Assembly (NCBI GenBank): GCA_008638415.1
Contig: VWVT01000023.1
Span: forward strand, 1-64,000
Origin: Nocardiopsis sinuspersici
GTDB lineage: Bacteria; Actinomycetota; Actinomycetes; Streptosporangiales; Streptosporangiaceae
Length of the DNA: 64,000 bases
Direction of reading: 5' to 3'
Shown piece after piece: positions 51,165 through 60,024 of the stretch; positions within the stretch are counted from its first letter, which is position 1, and every line of letters starts with the position of its first letter. The position numbers and the translations under genes were made by a program. A model generated the notes under the pieces. The model had not been told where the DNA came from, made no database searches, and saw nothing but the letters and a program-made list of their open reading frames with translations.

Positions 51165-53192
51165 CCCGCCCTTGGCGACCAGGGTGAGCACGTCGTAGGT
51201 GGCCACGGCCTCGCCGTCCTGGTCGGTGACCAGGGCGTCCCAGCGCACCTCGCCGTAGTCGGCGTTCGTGCGCGGCGTGATCTGCTTGGCGGTCAGCGTC
51301 ACCCGGATGGTGGCGTCCTCCTTCACGGGGGTGAGGAAGCGCAGGTTGTCCACGCCGAAGTTGGCCAGCACCGGGCCCGGCGCCGGGTCCACGAACAGGC
51401 CCGCCGCCAGCGACACCACCAGGTAGCCGTGCGCCACGATCCCGCCGAACAGGGGGTTGGCGGCGGCGGCCTCCTCGTCGGTGTGCGCGTAGAAGGTGTC
51501 ACCGGTGAACTCGGCGAAGTGGTCGATGTCGGCGCGGGTGACGGTGCGCTCCGCCGACCGGATCGTGTCGCCGATCCGCAGTTGCGACAGGTCCTTGCGG
51601 AACGGGTGAACGTCGTCCACGGTGCGCTTCGACCCCGTGGTCCAGTGGCCGGTGATCGCGGTGGCCATGTCCGGTGACGCCTGCACGGCGGTGCGCTGCA
51701 TGTGGTGCTTGACGCCGCGCACGCCGCCCATCTCCTCGCCGCCGCCGGCGCGGCCGGGACCGCCGTGCACCAGGACGGGCAGCGGTGAGCCGTGGCCGGT
51801 GGACTCCTTGGCGTCGTCCCGGTTGAGCACCAGGACGCGCCCGTGCCAGGGCGCGACGCCCAGGACGACCTCGCGGGCCACGTCCGGGTCGTTGGTGACC
51901 ACCGAGCCCACCAGGCTGCCGCTGCCGCGCGCGGCCAGTTCCACGGCCTCGGCGACGCCGTCGTAGGTGATCACGGTGCTGACCGGTCCGAAGGCCTCCA
52001 CCTCGTGCGGCTCCCGGGCGCCGGGCTCGGCGCGCAGCAGGATCGGGGACATGAACGCGCCGGCCTCGGCGTCGGCGCCGACGACCTCCACGTCCTCGGG
52101 GTCGCCGTGGACGATCTCGCTGGAGGCGCGCAGCGCCTTGACCGCCTTGCGGACCTCCTCGCGCTGGCCGAGCGAGACCAGGGCGCCCATGCGCGCGTCC
52201 GGGTGGTCCGCCGCGCCCACGACCACCTTGGACAACCGGTCGGTCAGGGCCCCGACGACGGCGTCGGCCATCGACTCGGGCACGATCACCCGGCGGATGG
52301 CGGTGCACTTCTGTCCGGCCTTGACGGTCATCTCGGTGACGACCTGCTTGACGAACAGGTCGAACTCGGGGTCCTGCTCGGACACGTCGGGACCGAGGAT
52401 CGAGCAGTTGAGGGAGTCGGCCTCGACGTTGAGCTGCACGCCGCCGCTGACCACGTTCGGGTGGTTGCGCAGGATGGCGCCGGTGGCGGCGGAGCCGGTG
52501 AAGCCCACGACGTCCTGCGGGCCCAGGTTGTCGAGCAGTCCCCTGTGGCTGCCGACGAGGAGCTGGAGGGAGCCCTCCGGCAACAGCCCGGACTCGACCA
52601 TCCGCCGCACGACCGCGGCGGTGAGGTAGGCGGTCTGCCCGGCGGGCTTGACGATGCTCGGCATCCCGGCGAGGAAGGCGGGGGCGAGCTTCTCCAGCAT
52701 GCCCCACACCGGGAAGTTGAACGCGTTGATCTGCACGGCCACGCCCGGACGGGACGTGTACACGTGCTGGCCGACGAACGTGCCCTGCCTGCCGAGCTGC
52801 TCCAGGGGCCCGTCGAGGATGACGGTGGAGTTGGGCAGCTCGCGGCGGCCCTTGCTGGAGAAGCTGAAGAGCGTGCCGAACCCGCCGTCCACGTCCACGG
52901 CGGTGTCGCGCCTGGTCGCACCGGTCCGGTGGGAGAGCGCGTAGAACTCCTCCTTGTACTCCATCAGGTGCTTGGCGACCTCCTTGAGGAGGTTCGCGCG
53001 CTGGTGGAAGGTGAGCGCGCGCAGCGCGGGACCGCCGACGCGGCGCGCGTGGTCCACCATCCCGGCGACGTCGGGGCCGTTGGCCGAGATGCGGGCGACG
53101 GTCTCGCCGGTGTTCGCGTCGGCCAGGGGCGAGCCCTCGTCCGCGGGGGTGAACCACGCCCCCCGCGCGTAGCTCTGCAGTGTTTCGGACAC
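51159..53192 (-). CDS. paaZ: Bifunctional oxepin-CoA hydrolase / semialdehyde dehydrogenase
   Basis: 677 residues, close to the 681 of E. coli PaaZ. The N-terminal aldehyde dehydrogenase domain has the catalytic Glu in LNVEADSLN and Cys in GQKCTAIRR. The C-terminal MaoC-like hydratase domain starts near GHWTTGSKRTVDD and has HFAEFTGDTFYAHTDEEAAAANPLFGGIVAHGYLV. It opens the oxepin-CoA ring and oxidises the aldehyde in phenylacetate breakdown. The GTG at 53192 follows GAGGAGAGGACC. No other paa gene is in the window. Confidence 0.95.
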   Translation of the reverse strand: MSETLQSYARGAWFTPADEGSPLADANTGETVARISANGPDVAGMVDHARRVGGPALRALTFHQRANLLKEVAKHLMEYKEEFYALSHRTGATRRDTAVDVDGGFGTLFSFSSKGRRELPNSTVILDGPLEQLGRQGTFVGQHVYTSRPGVAVQINAFNFPVWGMLEKLAPAFLAGMPSIVKPAGQTAYLTAAVVRRMVESGLLPEGSLQLLVGSHRGLLDNLGPQDVVGFTGSAATGAILRNHPNVVSGGVQLNVEADSLNCSILGPDVSEQDPEFDLFVKQVVTEMTVKAGQKCTAIRRVIVPESMADAVVGALTDRLSKVVVGAADHPDARMGALVSLGQREEVRKAVKALRASSEIVHGDPEDVEVVGADAEAGAFMSPILLRAEPGAREPHEVEAFGPVSTVITYDGVAEAVELAARGSGSLVGSVVTNDPDVAREVVLGVAPWHGRVLVLNRDDAKESTGHGSPLPVLVHGGPGRAGGGEEMGGVRGVKHHMQRTAVQASPDMATAITGHWTTGSKRTVDDVHPFRKDLSQLRIGDTIRSAERTVTRADIDHFAEFTGDTFYAHTDEEAAAANPLFGGIVAHGYLVVSLAAGLFVDPAPGPVLANFGVDNLRFLTPVKEDATIRVTLTAKQITPRTNADYGEVRWDALVTDQDGEAVATYDVLTLVAKGGE

Positions 53193-53236
53193 CTGACGGT
53201 CCTCTCCTCGGGCTGTGCTCTCTTGCTCGAACAGTA

Positions 53237-53258
53237 TTACAGACCGATCGGTCAGTAA
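53237..53258. promoter_or_regulatory. TetR-type operator upstream of paaZ
   Basis: A 22-bp near-perfect palindrome: core GACCGATCGGTC with TTAC on the left and GTAA on the right, one free base between each. It lies 45 bp before the paaZ start in A/T-richer DNA. The shape fits TetR-family operators, such as that of PaaR in actinobacteria, though the spacing differs from the Corynebacterium consensus I remember. Confidence 0.6.
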
Positions 53259-53459
53259 ATAGTGCGGGAAGGAGCGCACCGCGTCCCAACTGGTGTTTCC
53301 CCGTCCCCGGCGCGAAGCCGGGAGGGTCCGCGGCCCGGTACCGGCACGGGTACCGCCCCGCGGACCCCCTCCGTGTGACCTGCGAGAAAAACGGACCGAT
53401 GCTGTAACAAGCAGGACCCGCCGGACAGAAGGAGGGTGAGACCGCACGGAAGGAAGCCG

Positions 53460-54077
53460 ATGAACAGTGACACGGACCCGGGATCGACGGACACGGATCC
53501 GGAGGGATCGTTGAAGGGGGAGTTCACCAGGTTCTTCGAGCGGCACTACGACGACGTCTACCGCTACGCCGTGCGCCGTATGGGCGCGGACTGCGCGGAC
53601 GACGTCGCCGCCGAGACCTTCGGCGTCGCCTGGCGCAGGTACGACCGCCTGCCCAAGGACCAGCCCCTCCCCTGGCTCTACGGGGTGGCGCGCAACGTCG
53701 TCCGCGCCCGGCGGCGCCATGACAGGCGGCACGGCGAGGTGCTGGTCCACGAGGGCGGAGACCGGGGCCCGAAGGCTCCGGACACCGTCCACCAGGTGGA
53801 GGAGCGCGACACCGCTCTGCGCGCCCTGGACCGGCTCAGCGCCACGGACCGCGAGCTGGTGATGCTCCTGGCCTGGGAGGGGCTGGAGCTGCGCGACGCG
53901 GCCCGGGTCCTGGGCTGCACCACGGCCACCGCGCGCGTGCGCCTGCACCGGGCGCGCCGCCGGATCGAGCGCTTCCTGGACTCCTCTCCCCCGGAGCCCC
54001 CGCTTCCGGCCGGCGCCCGCCCGGCGGAGGCCCGCAGGAGTCCCGCACACGTCCGAGTCACCGTGGAGAAGAAGTGA
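53460..54077 (+). CDS. ECF (sigma-70 family) RNA polymerase sigma factor
   Basis: 205 residues. Region 2: FTRFFERHYDDVYRYAVRRMG, then AAETFGVAWRRYDRLP, then WLYGVARNVVRARRR. Region 4: ALDRLSATDRELVMLLAWEGL and the helix-turn-helix RDAARVLGCTTATARVRLHRARRRI. AAGGAAGCCG precedes the ATG. It is translationally coupled to the next gene. Confidence 0.93.
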   Translation: MNSDTDPGSTDTDPEGSLKGEFTRFFERHYDDVYRYAVRRMGADCADDVAAETFGVAWRRYDRLPKDQPLPWLYGVARNVVRARRRHDRRHGEVLVHEGGDRGPKAPDTVHQVEERDTALRALDRLSATDRELVMLLAWEGLELRDAARVLGCTTATARVRLHRARRRIERFLDSSPPEPPLPAGARPAEARRSPAHVRVTVEKK

Positions 54078-55180
54078 ACCGTACCCGCACCGGCCCCGGC
54101 GACGACATCGGCGCCATGCGCGAACTGCTCGCCGCACACGACCCCGCCGCCTCCGTCCACGCGAGCCCCGCGGCCAGGGAGCTCTCCCGCGTCGAGGTGA
54201 TCGCCTCGGGCCACCACCGGCGCGGAGTCCGCGGCCTGCTCCCGGGGCGGCCCCTGCTCCGACCCGTCCTGAGCGCCGCCGCCGCGCTCGCCGCCGTGGC
54301 CGTGGTCGTCCCCCTCGGCTGGAACGCCGCCCAGCCCGCGTACGCCGGACCGCCCCCCACGCCCCTGGAGGCCCCCATGACCGAGTTGTCCGAGGGGCGC
54401 GAGCACCTCCTCGCCCTGGCGGAGACCGCCGGGGAACAGCCCCCGCCGCCGAGGAACGGGGACGTCGCCTACGTGCGCACCGTGCGGTGGACCCTCACCT
54501 ACTCCCAGGACGCCGACACCGGCGAGGAGGGCTGGGGGATCGTCCCGACGAACGAGCAGGTGTGGCGCACCCCCCACGAGTCCGGGCGCAGCGTCTCGAC
54601 CCCGAGCATGCCCGAGCACCTGGGCGGCGACCGCGACCCGGTCCGGTGGCTCTTCGACCAGGGGACCGAGGAGTTCGAGTGGGGCGGCGGCGAGGGGGGG
54701 AACGGCATGTTCTTCACCTGGAGGCCCGGTGACCTGTCCGCCGACCCCGGACGGCTGGCGGACCAGCTCGTCGGGGGCGGCGGCCACACCGCCGCCGTGT
54801 CGGCGGACCCCTCCACCGCGGTCGCACTCGTGTACGCCCTCCAGCAGTTGTACGAGGAGGCCCCGGTCGACCCCGGTGTGCAGGCCGCCGCGCTGCGGGC
54901 CCTGGCCGGACACGACGACGTGCTGTACGCGGGCACGGCCAGGGACCGCGAGGGCCGTGAGGGCGAGCTGTTCCTGGTCGAGGAGGACGCCGGGGACGGC
55001 TACGTCCTGGAGCGGCGGATCATGTTCGACCCCGACACGGGCATGCCGCTCTACCACGAGACGGTCGCCGTGGAGTCGGACTCCGTGCCGGACGTGGACC
55101 TGCCGCAGGTGAACCAGTACACGGTCCTGGTCGAGTCCGCGTGGGTGCCGGAGGTCGGGGACACCCCCTCACAGGACTGA
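54074..55180 (+). CDS. CU044_5270 family membrane protein, partner of the ECF sigma factor
   Basis: 368 residues, GTG start overlapping the sigma stop by 4 bases. A cytoplasmic N-terminus of about 65 residues, one membrane helix (VLSAAAALAAVAVVVPLGW) and a large extracellular domain (DVAYVRTVRWTLTY, LYEEAPVDPGVQAAALRALAG, ILFDPDTGMPLYHE-like). This family regularly follows ECF sigma genes in actinomycetes, where it is thought to act as a membrane anti-sigma or sensor. Confidence 0.85.
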   Translation: MNRTRTGPGDDIGAMRELLAAHDPAASVHASPAARELSRVEVIASGHHRRGVRGLLPGRPLLRPVLSAAAALAAVAVVVPLGWNAAQPAYAGPPPTPLEAPMTELSEGREHLLALAETAGEQPPPPRNGDVAYVRTVRWTLTYSQDADTGEEGWGIVPTNEQVWRTPHESGRSVSTPSMPEHLGGDRDPVRWLFDQGTEEFEWGGGEGGNGMFFTWRPGDLSADPGRLADQLVGGGGHTAAVSADPSTAVALVYALQQLYEEAPVDPGVQAAALRALAGHDDVLYAGTARDREGREGELFLVEEDAGDGYVLERRIMFDPDTGMPLYHETVAVESDSVPDVDLPQVNQYTVLVESAWVPEVGDTPSQD

Positions 55181-55184
55181 CGGG

Positions 55185-55260
55185 GACGACTCGTCGCCAT
55201 GCCGGCGTCCGCACCGGCGTGGCGACGGGTCCGCTGATCGACGTGTCGACACTTGTCGGG
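55185..55260 (+). repeat. Weak period-8 array F
   Basis: GACGACTC and GTCGCCAT, then after a half-unit phase break GGCGACGG, GTCCGCTG, ATCGACGT, GTCGACAC. It is degenerate, but lies between convergent genes like arrays A, B and D. Confidence 0.4.
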
Positions 55261-55294
55261 GGGCGTGCCCCGGCCTCCCGGCGCACCGGCGCCA

Positions 55295-55813
55295 CTACCT
55301 GGTCAGTGCCAGGACCTCGGCGCCCGGGAGGTCGGCGAGCAGCTTGCCGGGCACCAGGAGCTTGGAGCGGCGCACCCCGCTGCCCACGACCACATCGCCC
55401 CCGGCGGCGACGGCCTCGTCCACCAGGACCGGCCATCCCTCCGGCAGGCCGAACGGCGTGATGCCGCCGTACTCCATGCCGGTCAGCCCGGTGGCCTCGT
55501 CCATGGGGGCGAACGAGGCCTTGCGGGCGCCCAGGTGGCGGCGGACGGTCCCGTTGACGTCGGCGCGCCGGGTGGCCGGCACCATGCACGCCGCGTAGGA
55601 CACCTCGCCGCCGCGCTTGGCGGCGACCACCACGCAGTTCGCGCTGGTCTCCATGGGCATCCCGTACCGCTCGCAGAACTCCGCCGTGTCCGCGAGCTCC
55701 GGGTCGATCTCCGCCACCCGCACGTCGTCGCGTCCCCGCACCGCGGCCAGGACCGTGTCGGCCAGCAGCTCCGGGTGCTGGTCCGCCCGTACCCAGTTCA
55801 GTTCACCGGACAT
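55295..55813 (-). CDS. YbaK/EbsC-type aminoacyl-tRNA deacylase
   Basis: 172 residues, one YbaK/ProX domain: SANCVVVAAKRGGEVSYAACMVPATRRAD, LGARKASFAPMDEATGLTGMEYGGITPFGLP and VVGSGVRRSKLLVPG. Such free-standing domains remove mischarged amino acids from tRNA. The target tRNA cannot be told here. Confidence 0.88.
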   Translation of the reverse strand: MSGELNWVRADQHPELLADTVLAAVRGRDDVRVAEIDPELADTAEFCERYGMPMETSANCVVVAAKRGGEVSYAACMVPATRRADVNGTVRRHLGARKASFAPMDEATGLTGMEYGGITPFGLPEGWPVLVDEAVAAGGDVVVGSGVRRSKLLVPGKLLADLPGAEVLALTR

Positions 55814-55900
55814 GGCATACCTCGATGTCGTCGAGAAGGTCGGTCGGAAGTCGTCGAAAGCCCTCCCCGCGCAAGGCTCCGAGGAGGGGACAGGGCCAGG

Positions 55901-56869
55901 CTAGCGCTTCCCCGCCCGTCGCCCCGCGACACCGAGCGCCAGCTCGGAGAGCCCGTCGGCCCGGTATCCGGGCCAGCCGTGCACCGCGTCCAGGTACTCC
56001 CGGGGGATCGCGCTCGCACCCCACCGCGCGCCCAGCAGCGCCCCGGCGATGGCCGCCACGGTGTCGGTGTCGTCGCCCGCCCGCACGGCGGCCCGCAGCG
56101 CGGTCGTGAAGTCGCCGCGCACGACGGCCGACCACGCCGCCTGCAAGGCCCTCACCACGAACCCGTTCGGGCTGAAGGCGTGCGGCGGCCGCTCCTCGGC
56201 CTCGTCCAGCCACGCCGCCCACACTCCGCGCCGGTCCCGCGGCAGCAGGTCTAGGCCCGCGCGTACTCCGGACAGGTCGGCGTGCGCGACCGCGTACCGG
56301 ATCCCCTCGCACCACAGCACGCACGCCTCGGAGGCCAGCGGGTCGCCGTGGGTGAGACGGCTGTAGCGGTCGGCGGCCACGGCCAGGCCCCGGGGGTCGT
56401 CCGGGTAGGCCAGCGCCAGCGGGCCCGTGCGCATGAGCGACCCGTTCCCCGCGCTCGGCACCCCGTCGGCGAAGCGGTCCGCCGCCGCACGCTCCATCAC
56501 CTTGGCGACCTCGGGCCGCCCGAGGGCGTGCCCGGAGCGGCGCATCACCCACGCGGTCTGGTTGCCGATGTCGGAGGCGCCGTCGTTCGCCCAGCGCAGG
56601 AAGGCGTCGGCGGTCCGGCGCAGGGCCTCCGCCGACACGGGGTCGCCGTGGTCTCGCAGGGCCCGGGCGATGCACACCGCCATCTGGGTGTCGTCGGAGT
56701 ACTCCCCCGGCTCGTAGGGGCCGAGCCCGCCCCCGGCCATCTCCGGCACCCGGTCCTCGGCCAGCCTCGGCCCGAACTCGTAGGGCACGCCGAGGGCGTC
56801 GCCGCACGCGGAGCCGAGCAGGACTCCGACCACGCGGTCGTCCGTCGTTCCGGGAAGGGGAAGGTTCAC
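55901..56869 (-). CDS. ADP-ribosylglycohydrolase family protein
   Basis: 322 residues. All-helical fold with two magnesium-binding sets: YSDDTQMAV near residue 58 and GDDTDTVAAIAGALLGA near residue 265. The N-terminus GVLLGSACGDALGVPYEF is typical. It removes ADP-ribose from modified protein, nucleic acid or small molecule. GTG start. Confidence 0.92.
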   Translation of the reverse strand: MNLPLPGTTDDRVVGVLLGSACGDALGVPYEFGPRLAEDRVPEMAGGGLGPYEPGEYSDDTQMAVCIARALRDHGDPVSAEALRRTADAFLRWANDGASDIGNQTAWVMRRSGHALGRPEVAKVMERAAADRFADGVPSAGNGSLMRTGPLALAYPDDPRGLAVAADRYSRLTHGDPLASEACVLWCEGIRYAVAHADLSGVRAGLDLLPRDRRGVWAAWLDEAEERPPHAFSPNGFVVRALQAAWSAVVRGDFTTALRAAVRAGDDTDTVAAIAGALLGARWGASAIPREYLDAVHGWPGYRADGLSELALGVAGRRAGKR

Positions 56870-56990
56870 AGGGGCCTCGCAACGTTTCGGTACCGGGGGT
56901 GCTGCGAGTTGACCTTATCGGGCATTCCCTGTCCGCATTCGGCCTGATAGCGGGCGATATGTCAGGACTTGGGGACATAGAATTCCTCGC

Positions 56991-58814
56991 ATGGAGACCC
57001 CCGCTCCCGACCCCCTCTTCGGTATCACGCTGCACGAGCGCTACATCCTCGGCAAACGTCTCCGCAGCGGTGCCTCGGGAACCGTCCACGTCGCGCACGA
57101 CCTCAGCGCCGACCAGACCGTCACGGTCACCGTCATGTACCCGTGGCTGGTGCACGACCACGGCGCCGTGCACGCGTTCCTGGAACGCGCCCAGACCCTG
57201 GAGGAGCTCTCCCACCCGGGGCTCGCGCGGACCCTCGGCCGAGGGCGCGACGGCGACCACGTGTACGCGGTCACCGAGTACCTGCAGGGGGAGACCCTCG
57301 CCCACGCGCTGGGCGAGGGAGGCCTCCGCTACCCGCCGCACGTGGCCCTGACCATCGTGGCCGGGATGCTCACCGCCCTCGACGTCGCCCACGGGGCGGG
57401 GACCGTGCACGGTGAACTGGACCTGGACAAGGTCGTGGTGGACGGCGAGGGCGGGGTGCGGGTCACCGGCTTCCCCCTGCTCTTCGACGCCGCGGAGGAC
57501 GCCGGTCCGGAGACCCACACCGACGTGCACGCCGTCGGGCGGCTCCTGTACACACTGATCACCGGTGTGTCCGTCGCACCGGACGTCCACTCTCTGCGGC
57601 TCTCGTCCGTCGTCCCAGAGTCGCCGTCGGACCTGGACATGCTGGTCGCCAACGCCACCGACCCCAACCCGCGCTACCGCCCACGCGACGCGGGCCAGTA
57701 CCTCACCGTCGTCGAACAGGTGCTGCGGTCGCTCTCCGGCTCCCCGGCCGACCTCGCCGCCGACGACACCAGGCCGATCCCGATCATCACCGACGTACCG
57801 GAGGAGCACCGGGCGGACCGGGGCGCACCCGTCCCACTGTGGCGGCGCGTCCCCGTGCTCGTCGGCGCGGGCCTGCTGGTCCTGGTGCTGTTCGCGGCCG
57901 GCTGGGCGCTGGTCCCGGACGACAGCGTCGAACTGCCCGACGTCGTGGGCACCTCCACCGAGGAGGCCGAGGAGCGACTGGCCGCGCTCGACCTGGAGCT
58001 GGCCGTGCGGTTCGACGAGGCCTACAGCGACACCGTCGACCCCGGGTCGGTCGCCGAGAGCACGCCCTCCGCGGGGAGCACGGTGGAGCGGGGCGCCGAG
58101 GTCCTGCTGTGGGTCTCCGCGGGTCCGCAGTTCGCCGAGATCCCCGACGTGGTCGGCGGAACCGAGGGCGAGGCGCGCGACGCGCTGCGCCGGACCGGCT
58201 TCACCGACATCGAGATCGTCCAGGAGCACTCCGCCGAGGAGGCGCCGGGCACCGTGCTGTCCACGGAGCCAGGGGTGGGCGAGGAGGGGGACCGCGAGGA
58301 ACCCGTCGTCCTCCACGTGAGCGAGGGCGTCATCGTCCCCACCCTGGTCGGCATGGCACAGGAGGACGCCGTCGCCGCGCTGGCCGGGCTCGGCCTGGCC
58401 GTGGAGGTCGCCGAGGAGCACCACGACACCGCGCCCGTGGGCGAGGTGAGCGGACAGACCCCCGAACCCGGCACGATCCTGCCGGAGGAGGGCACCGTCG
58501 CCGTCACCGTGTCCACCGGCCCCGCACCGGAGGAGCCCGAGGAGGAAGAGGAGGAGTCCGAGGAGGCCTCCCCCTCCGAGGACGACGGCGGACGGGGAGA
58601 CCGGGGCGACCACGGCAACGGCGGCGGCCGCGGTGACCGGGAGAACTCCGGCGACGCCTGCGACGCACCGGAGTGGAACCAGGACACCGTCTACGAGGAG
58701 GGCGACCAGGTCCGGTACCAGGGCCGCGCGTACGAGGCGCGATGGTGGATCCAGGGCTTCCCGCCGGGCGGCAGCGAGGAGTGGAACCCGTGGAAGGACA
58801 AGGGCTCCTGCTGA
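56991..58814 (+). CDS. Pseudokinase - TM - three PASTA - chitin-binding (CBM5/12) fusion protein
   Basis: 607 residues. Residues 15-250 have the PknB-like kinase fold, but the key residues are lost: the VAVK Lys is Thr47, HRD is H140-G-E, and DFG is G160-F-P. The Gly-rich loop is RSGASGTVHVA. A membrane helix (about 285-305, VLVGAGLLVLVLFAAGWALV) leads to three PASTA repeats (LPDVVGTSTEEAEERL, IPDVVGGTEGEARDAL, VPTLVGMAQEDAVAAL). An acidic and Gly/Arg-rich linker precedes a ChtBD3-like module (WNQDTVYEEGDQVRYQGRAY to the terminal Cys). The PASTA part should bind peptidoglycan fragments or lipid II; the CBM would bind chitin or a similar polymer. Catalysis is not expected. Confidence 0.9.
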   Translation: METPAPDPLFGITLHERYILGKRLRSGASGTVHVAHDLSADQTVTVTVMYPWLVHDHGAVHAFLERAQTLEELSHPGLARTLGRGRDGDHVYAVTEYLQGETLAHALGEGGLRYPPHVALTIVAGMLTALDVAHGAGTVHGELDLDKVVVDGEGGVRVTGFPLLFDAAEDAGPETHTDVHAVGRLLYTLITGVSVAPDVHSLRLSSVVPESPSDLDMLVANATDPNPRYRPRDAGQYLTVVEQVLRSLSGSPADLAADDTRPIPIITDVPEEHRADRGAPVPLWRRVPVLVGAGLLVLVLFAAGWALVPDDSVELPDVVGTSTEEAEERLAALDLELAVRFDEAYSDTVDPGSVAESTPSAGSTVERGAEVLLWVSAGPQFAEIPDVVGGTEGEARDALRRTGFTDIEIVQEHSAEEAPGTVLSTEPGVGEEGDREEPVVLHVSEGVIVPTLVGMAQEDAVAALAGLGLAVEVAEEHHDTAPVGEVSGQTPEPGTILPEEGTVAVTVSTGPAPEEPEEEEEESEEASPSEDDGGRGDRGDHGNGGGRGDRENSGDACDAPEWNQDTVYEEGDQVRYQGRAYEARWWIQGFPPGGSEEWNPWKDKGSC

Positions 58815-58815
58815 T

Positions 58816-58844
58816 CCCGGCCCTCGACGGACGTCGGGGCCGGG
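58816..58844 (+). terminator. Terminator after the pseudokinase gene
   Basis: A 13-bp stem with one bulged T (CCCGGCCC-T-CGACG against CGTCGGGGCCGGG), starting 2 bp after the stop codon. Confidence 0.75.
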
Positions 58845-58982
58845 GGGAGCCGGGGGACCTCCCGGAGCCTTCGTGAGCGGCCGGACGGCCGCGGCGCCCG
58901 CGTCCGGTCCGGCCACGCCACCAGGGCCGGGAGGACGGCGACGGCGTCGTCGACCAGGCCGGTCGTCCGTGAGAGCCCCATG

Positions 58983-59009
58983 GGATCACCCCGCGAACGC
59001 GGGGACCGC
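58983..59009. other. Solitary CRISPR-repeat-like hairpin (type I-E style)
   Basis: 27 bases beginning GGATCACC, with core CCCCGCGAACGCGGGG and ending in ACCGC. The pattern matches actinobacterial type I-E repeats as I remember them, but there is a single copy and no cas gene. Its position 2 bp beyond the stop of the minus-strand gene makes a simple terminator hairpin (6-bp stem) equally likely. Confidence 0.4.
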
Positions 59010-59010
59010 C

Positions 59011-59202
59011 TCACCGGGTCGTGCGCGCCTCCCGGTCCTCCTGGTACAGGCGGCCCGCGTAGGCTGCCCACACCACCAGGACGACACCGGCCACGGCGTA
59101 GCCGGCGAGGCCGGACCACGCGAAGGGAAGATACGCGCCGAGCAGGACGGACCCGCTGGTCAGGAGGGCGAGAACGATATGGGCGAGCCTCTTCTTGTCC
59201 AC
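59011..59202 (-). CDS. Small two-helix membrane protein
   Basis: 63 residues, GTG start at 59202 (MDKKRLAHIV). Two hydrophobic segments (IVLALLTSGSVLLGAYLPF and GLAGYAVAGVVLVVWAAYAG), then a short charged tail (QEDREARTTR). No family was recognised. The start codon follows a GGTGATGGGG stretch. The frame remains open upstream but loses any membrane-protein character. Confidence 0.6.
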   Translation of the reverse strand: MDKKRLAHIVLALLTSGSVLLGAYLPFAWSGLAGYAVAGVVLVVWAAYAGRLYQEDREARTTR

Positions 59203-59417
59203 TGCCCCATCACCTGTCCGAATCCCTGTGGGGGTCTGCCGACGCGGAAAGCCGGCCGCACCGGCGGCCGTACCCGTTCCGAGCCCTTCGACGCGCCCGG
59301 CACCGCCGGGACTCCGCCGGCCGCCACCGGCGACGCGGCGGACCGGTGCTCCCACCACGGCACCGGATGCGCCGGGGAGCGGAAGCCGGTGGCGAGTGAC
59401 GTCCGTGGGACCGCCTG

Positions 59418-59828
59418 ATGGACCTCTGGGTCGGCGTCCTCGCGGGCGCCGTGGGCGGGCTGGTGCTGCTGTGGCTGCTCGCGCTGGCCGCCGTCGCCCT
59501 CGCCCGGCCCCGGGGCAACCTGCTCGCCGAGGCCGTGCGGCTCCTTCCCGACCTGCTGCGGCTCGTGTCCCGGCTGGCCCGCGACCGGGCACTGCCGCGC
59601 GGGGTCCGCGTGCGGCTGTGGCTGCTTCTGGCCTACCTCGCCCTGCCTGTCGACCTGGTGCCCGACTTCGTCCCCGTCCTCGGCTACGCCGACGACGCGA
59701 TCATCGTCGCCCTCGTCCTGCGCTCGGTCGTGCGCAACGCCGGGGAACAGGCGCTGGAGCGCCACTGGCCCGGCACCCCGGACGGTCTGGCGGCCGTGCG
59801 CCGCCTCGCCGGACGCTCCGCGGACTGA
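59418..59828 (+). CDS. YkvA (DUF1232) family membrane protein
   Basis: 136 residues. An N-terminal membrane helix is followed by the YkvA core: LWLLLAYLALPVDLVPDFVPVLGYADDAII, with the family signature P-x-D-L-x-P-D-x-x-P-x-x-G-x-x-D-D. The function is unknown. Confidence 0.88.
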   Translation: MDLWVGVLAGAVGGLVLLWLLALAAVALARPRGNLLAEAVRLLPDLLRLVSRLARDRALPRGVRVRLWLLLAYLALPVDLVPDFVPVLGYADDAIIVALVLRSVVRNAGEQALERHWPGTPDGLAAVRRLAGRSAD

Positions 59829-60024
59829 CGTGGCCGGAGCCGGACGGAGCACTTCCAGCCCCGTCCTGACAGCGCATGTGGGTCCCCCGTACACCGATTC
59901 GGGACCGAATGTATGTGCTCGCTACATGTGAAACGGGTCACCCCGGTTCTACCTTCGGGTTGGCACCCCATCCCCCAGCTCGGGCGGTTGTGTCGGACAG
60001 ACGGGTGCCGACTGGAGGAGAGAA

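Noticed and set aside
55803..58916. Minus-strand open frame of over 1000 codons opposite the pseudokinase gene
   Set aside because: Low-complexity translation without domains; the plus-strand protein has kinase, PASTA and chitin-binding motifs.
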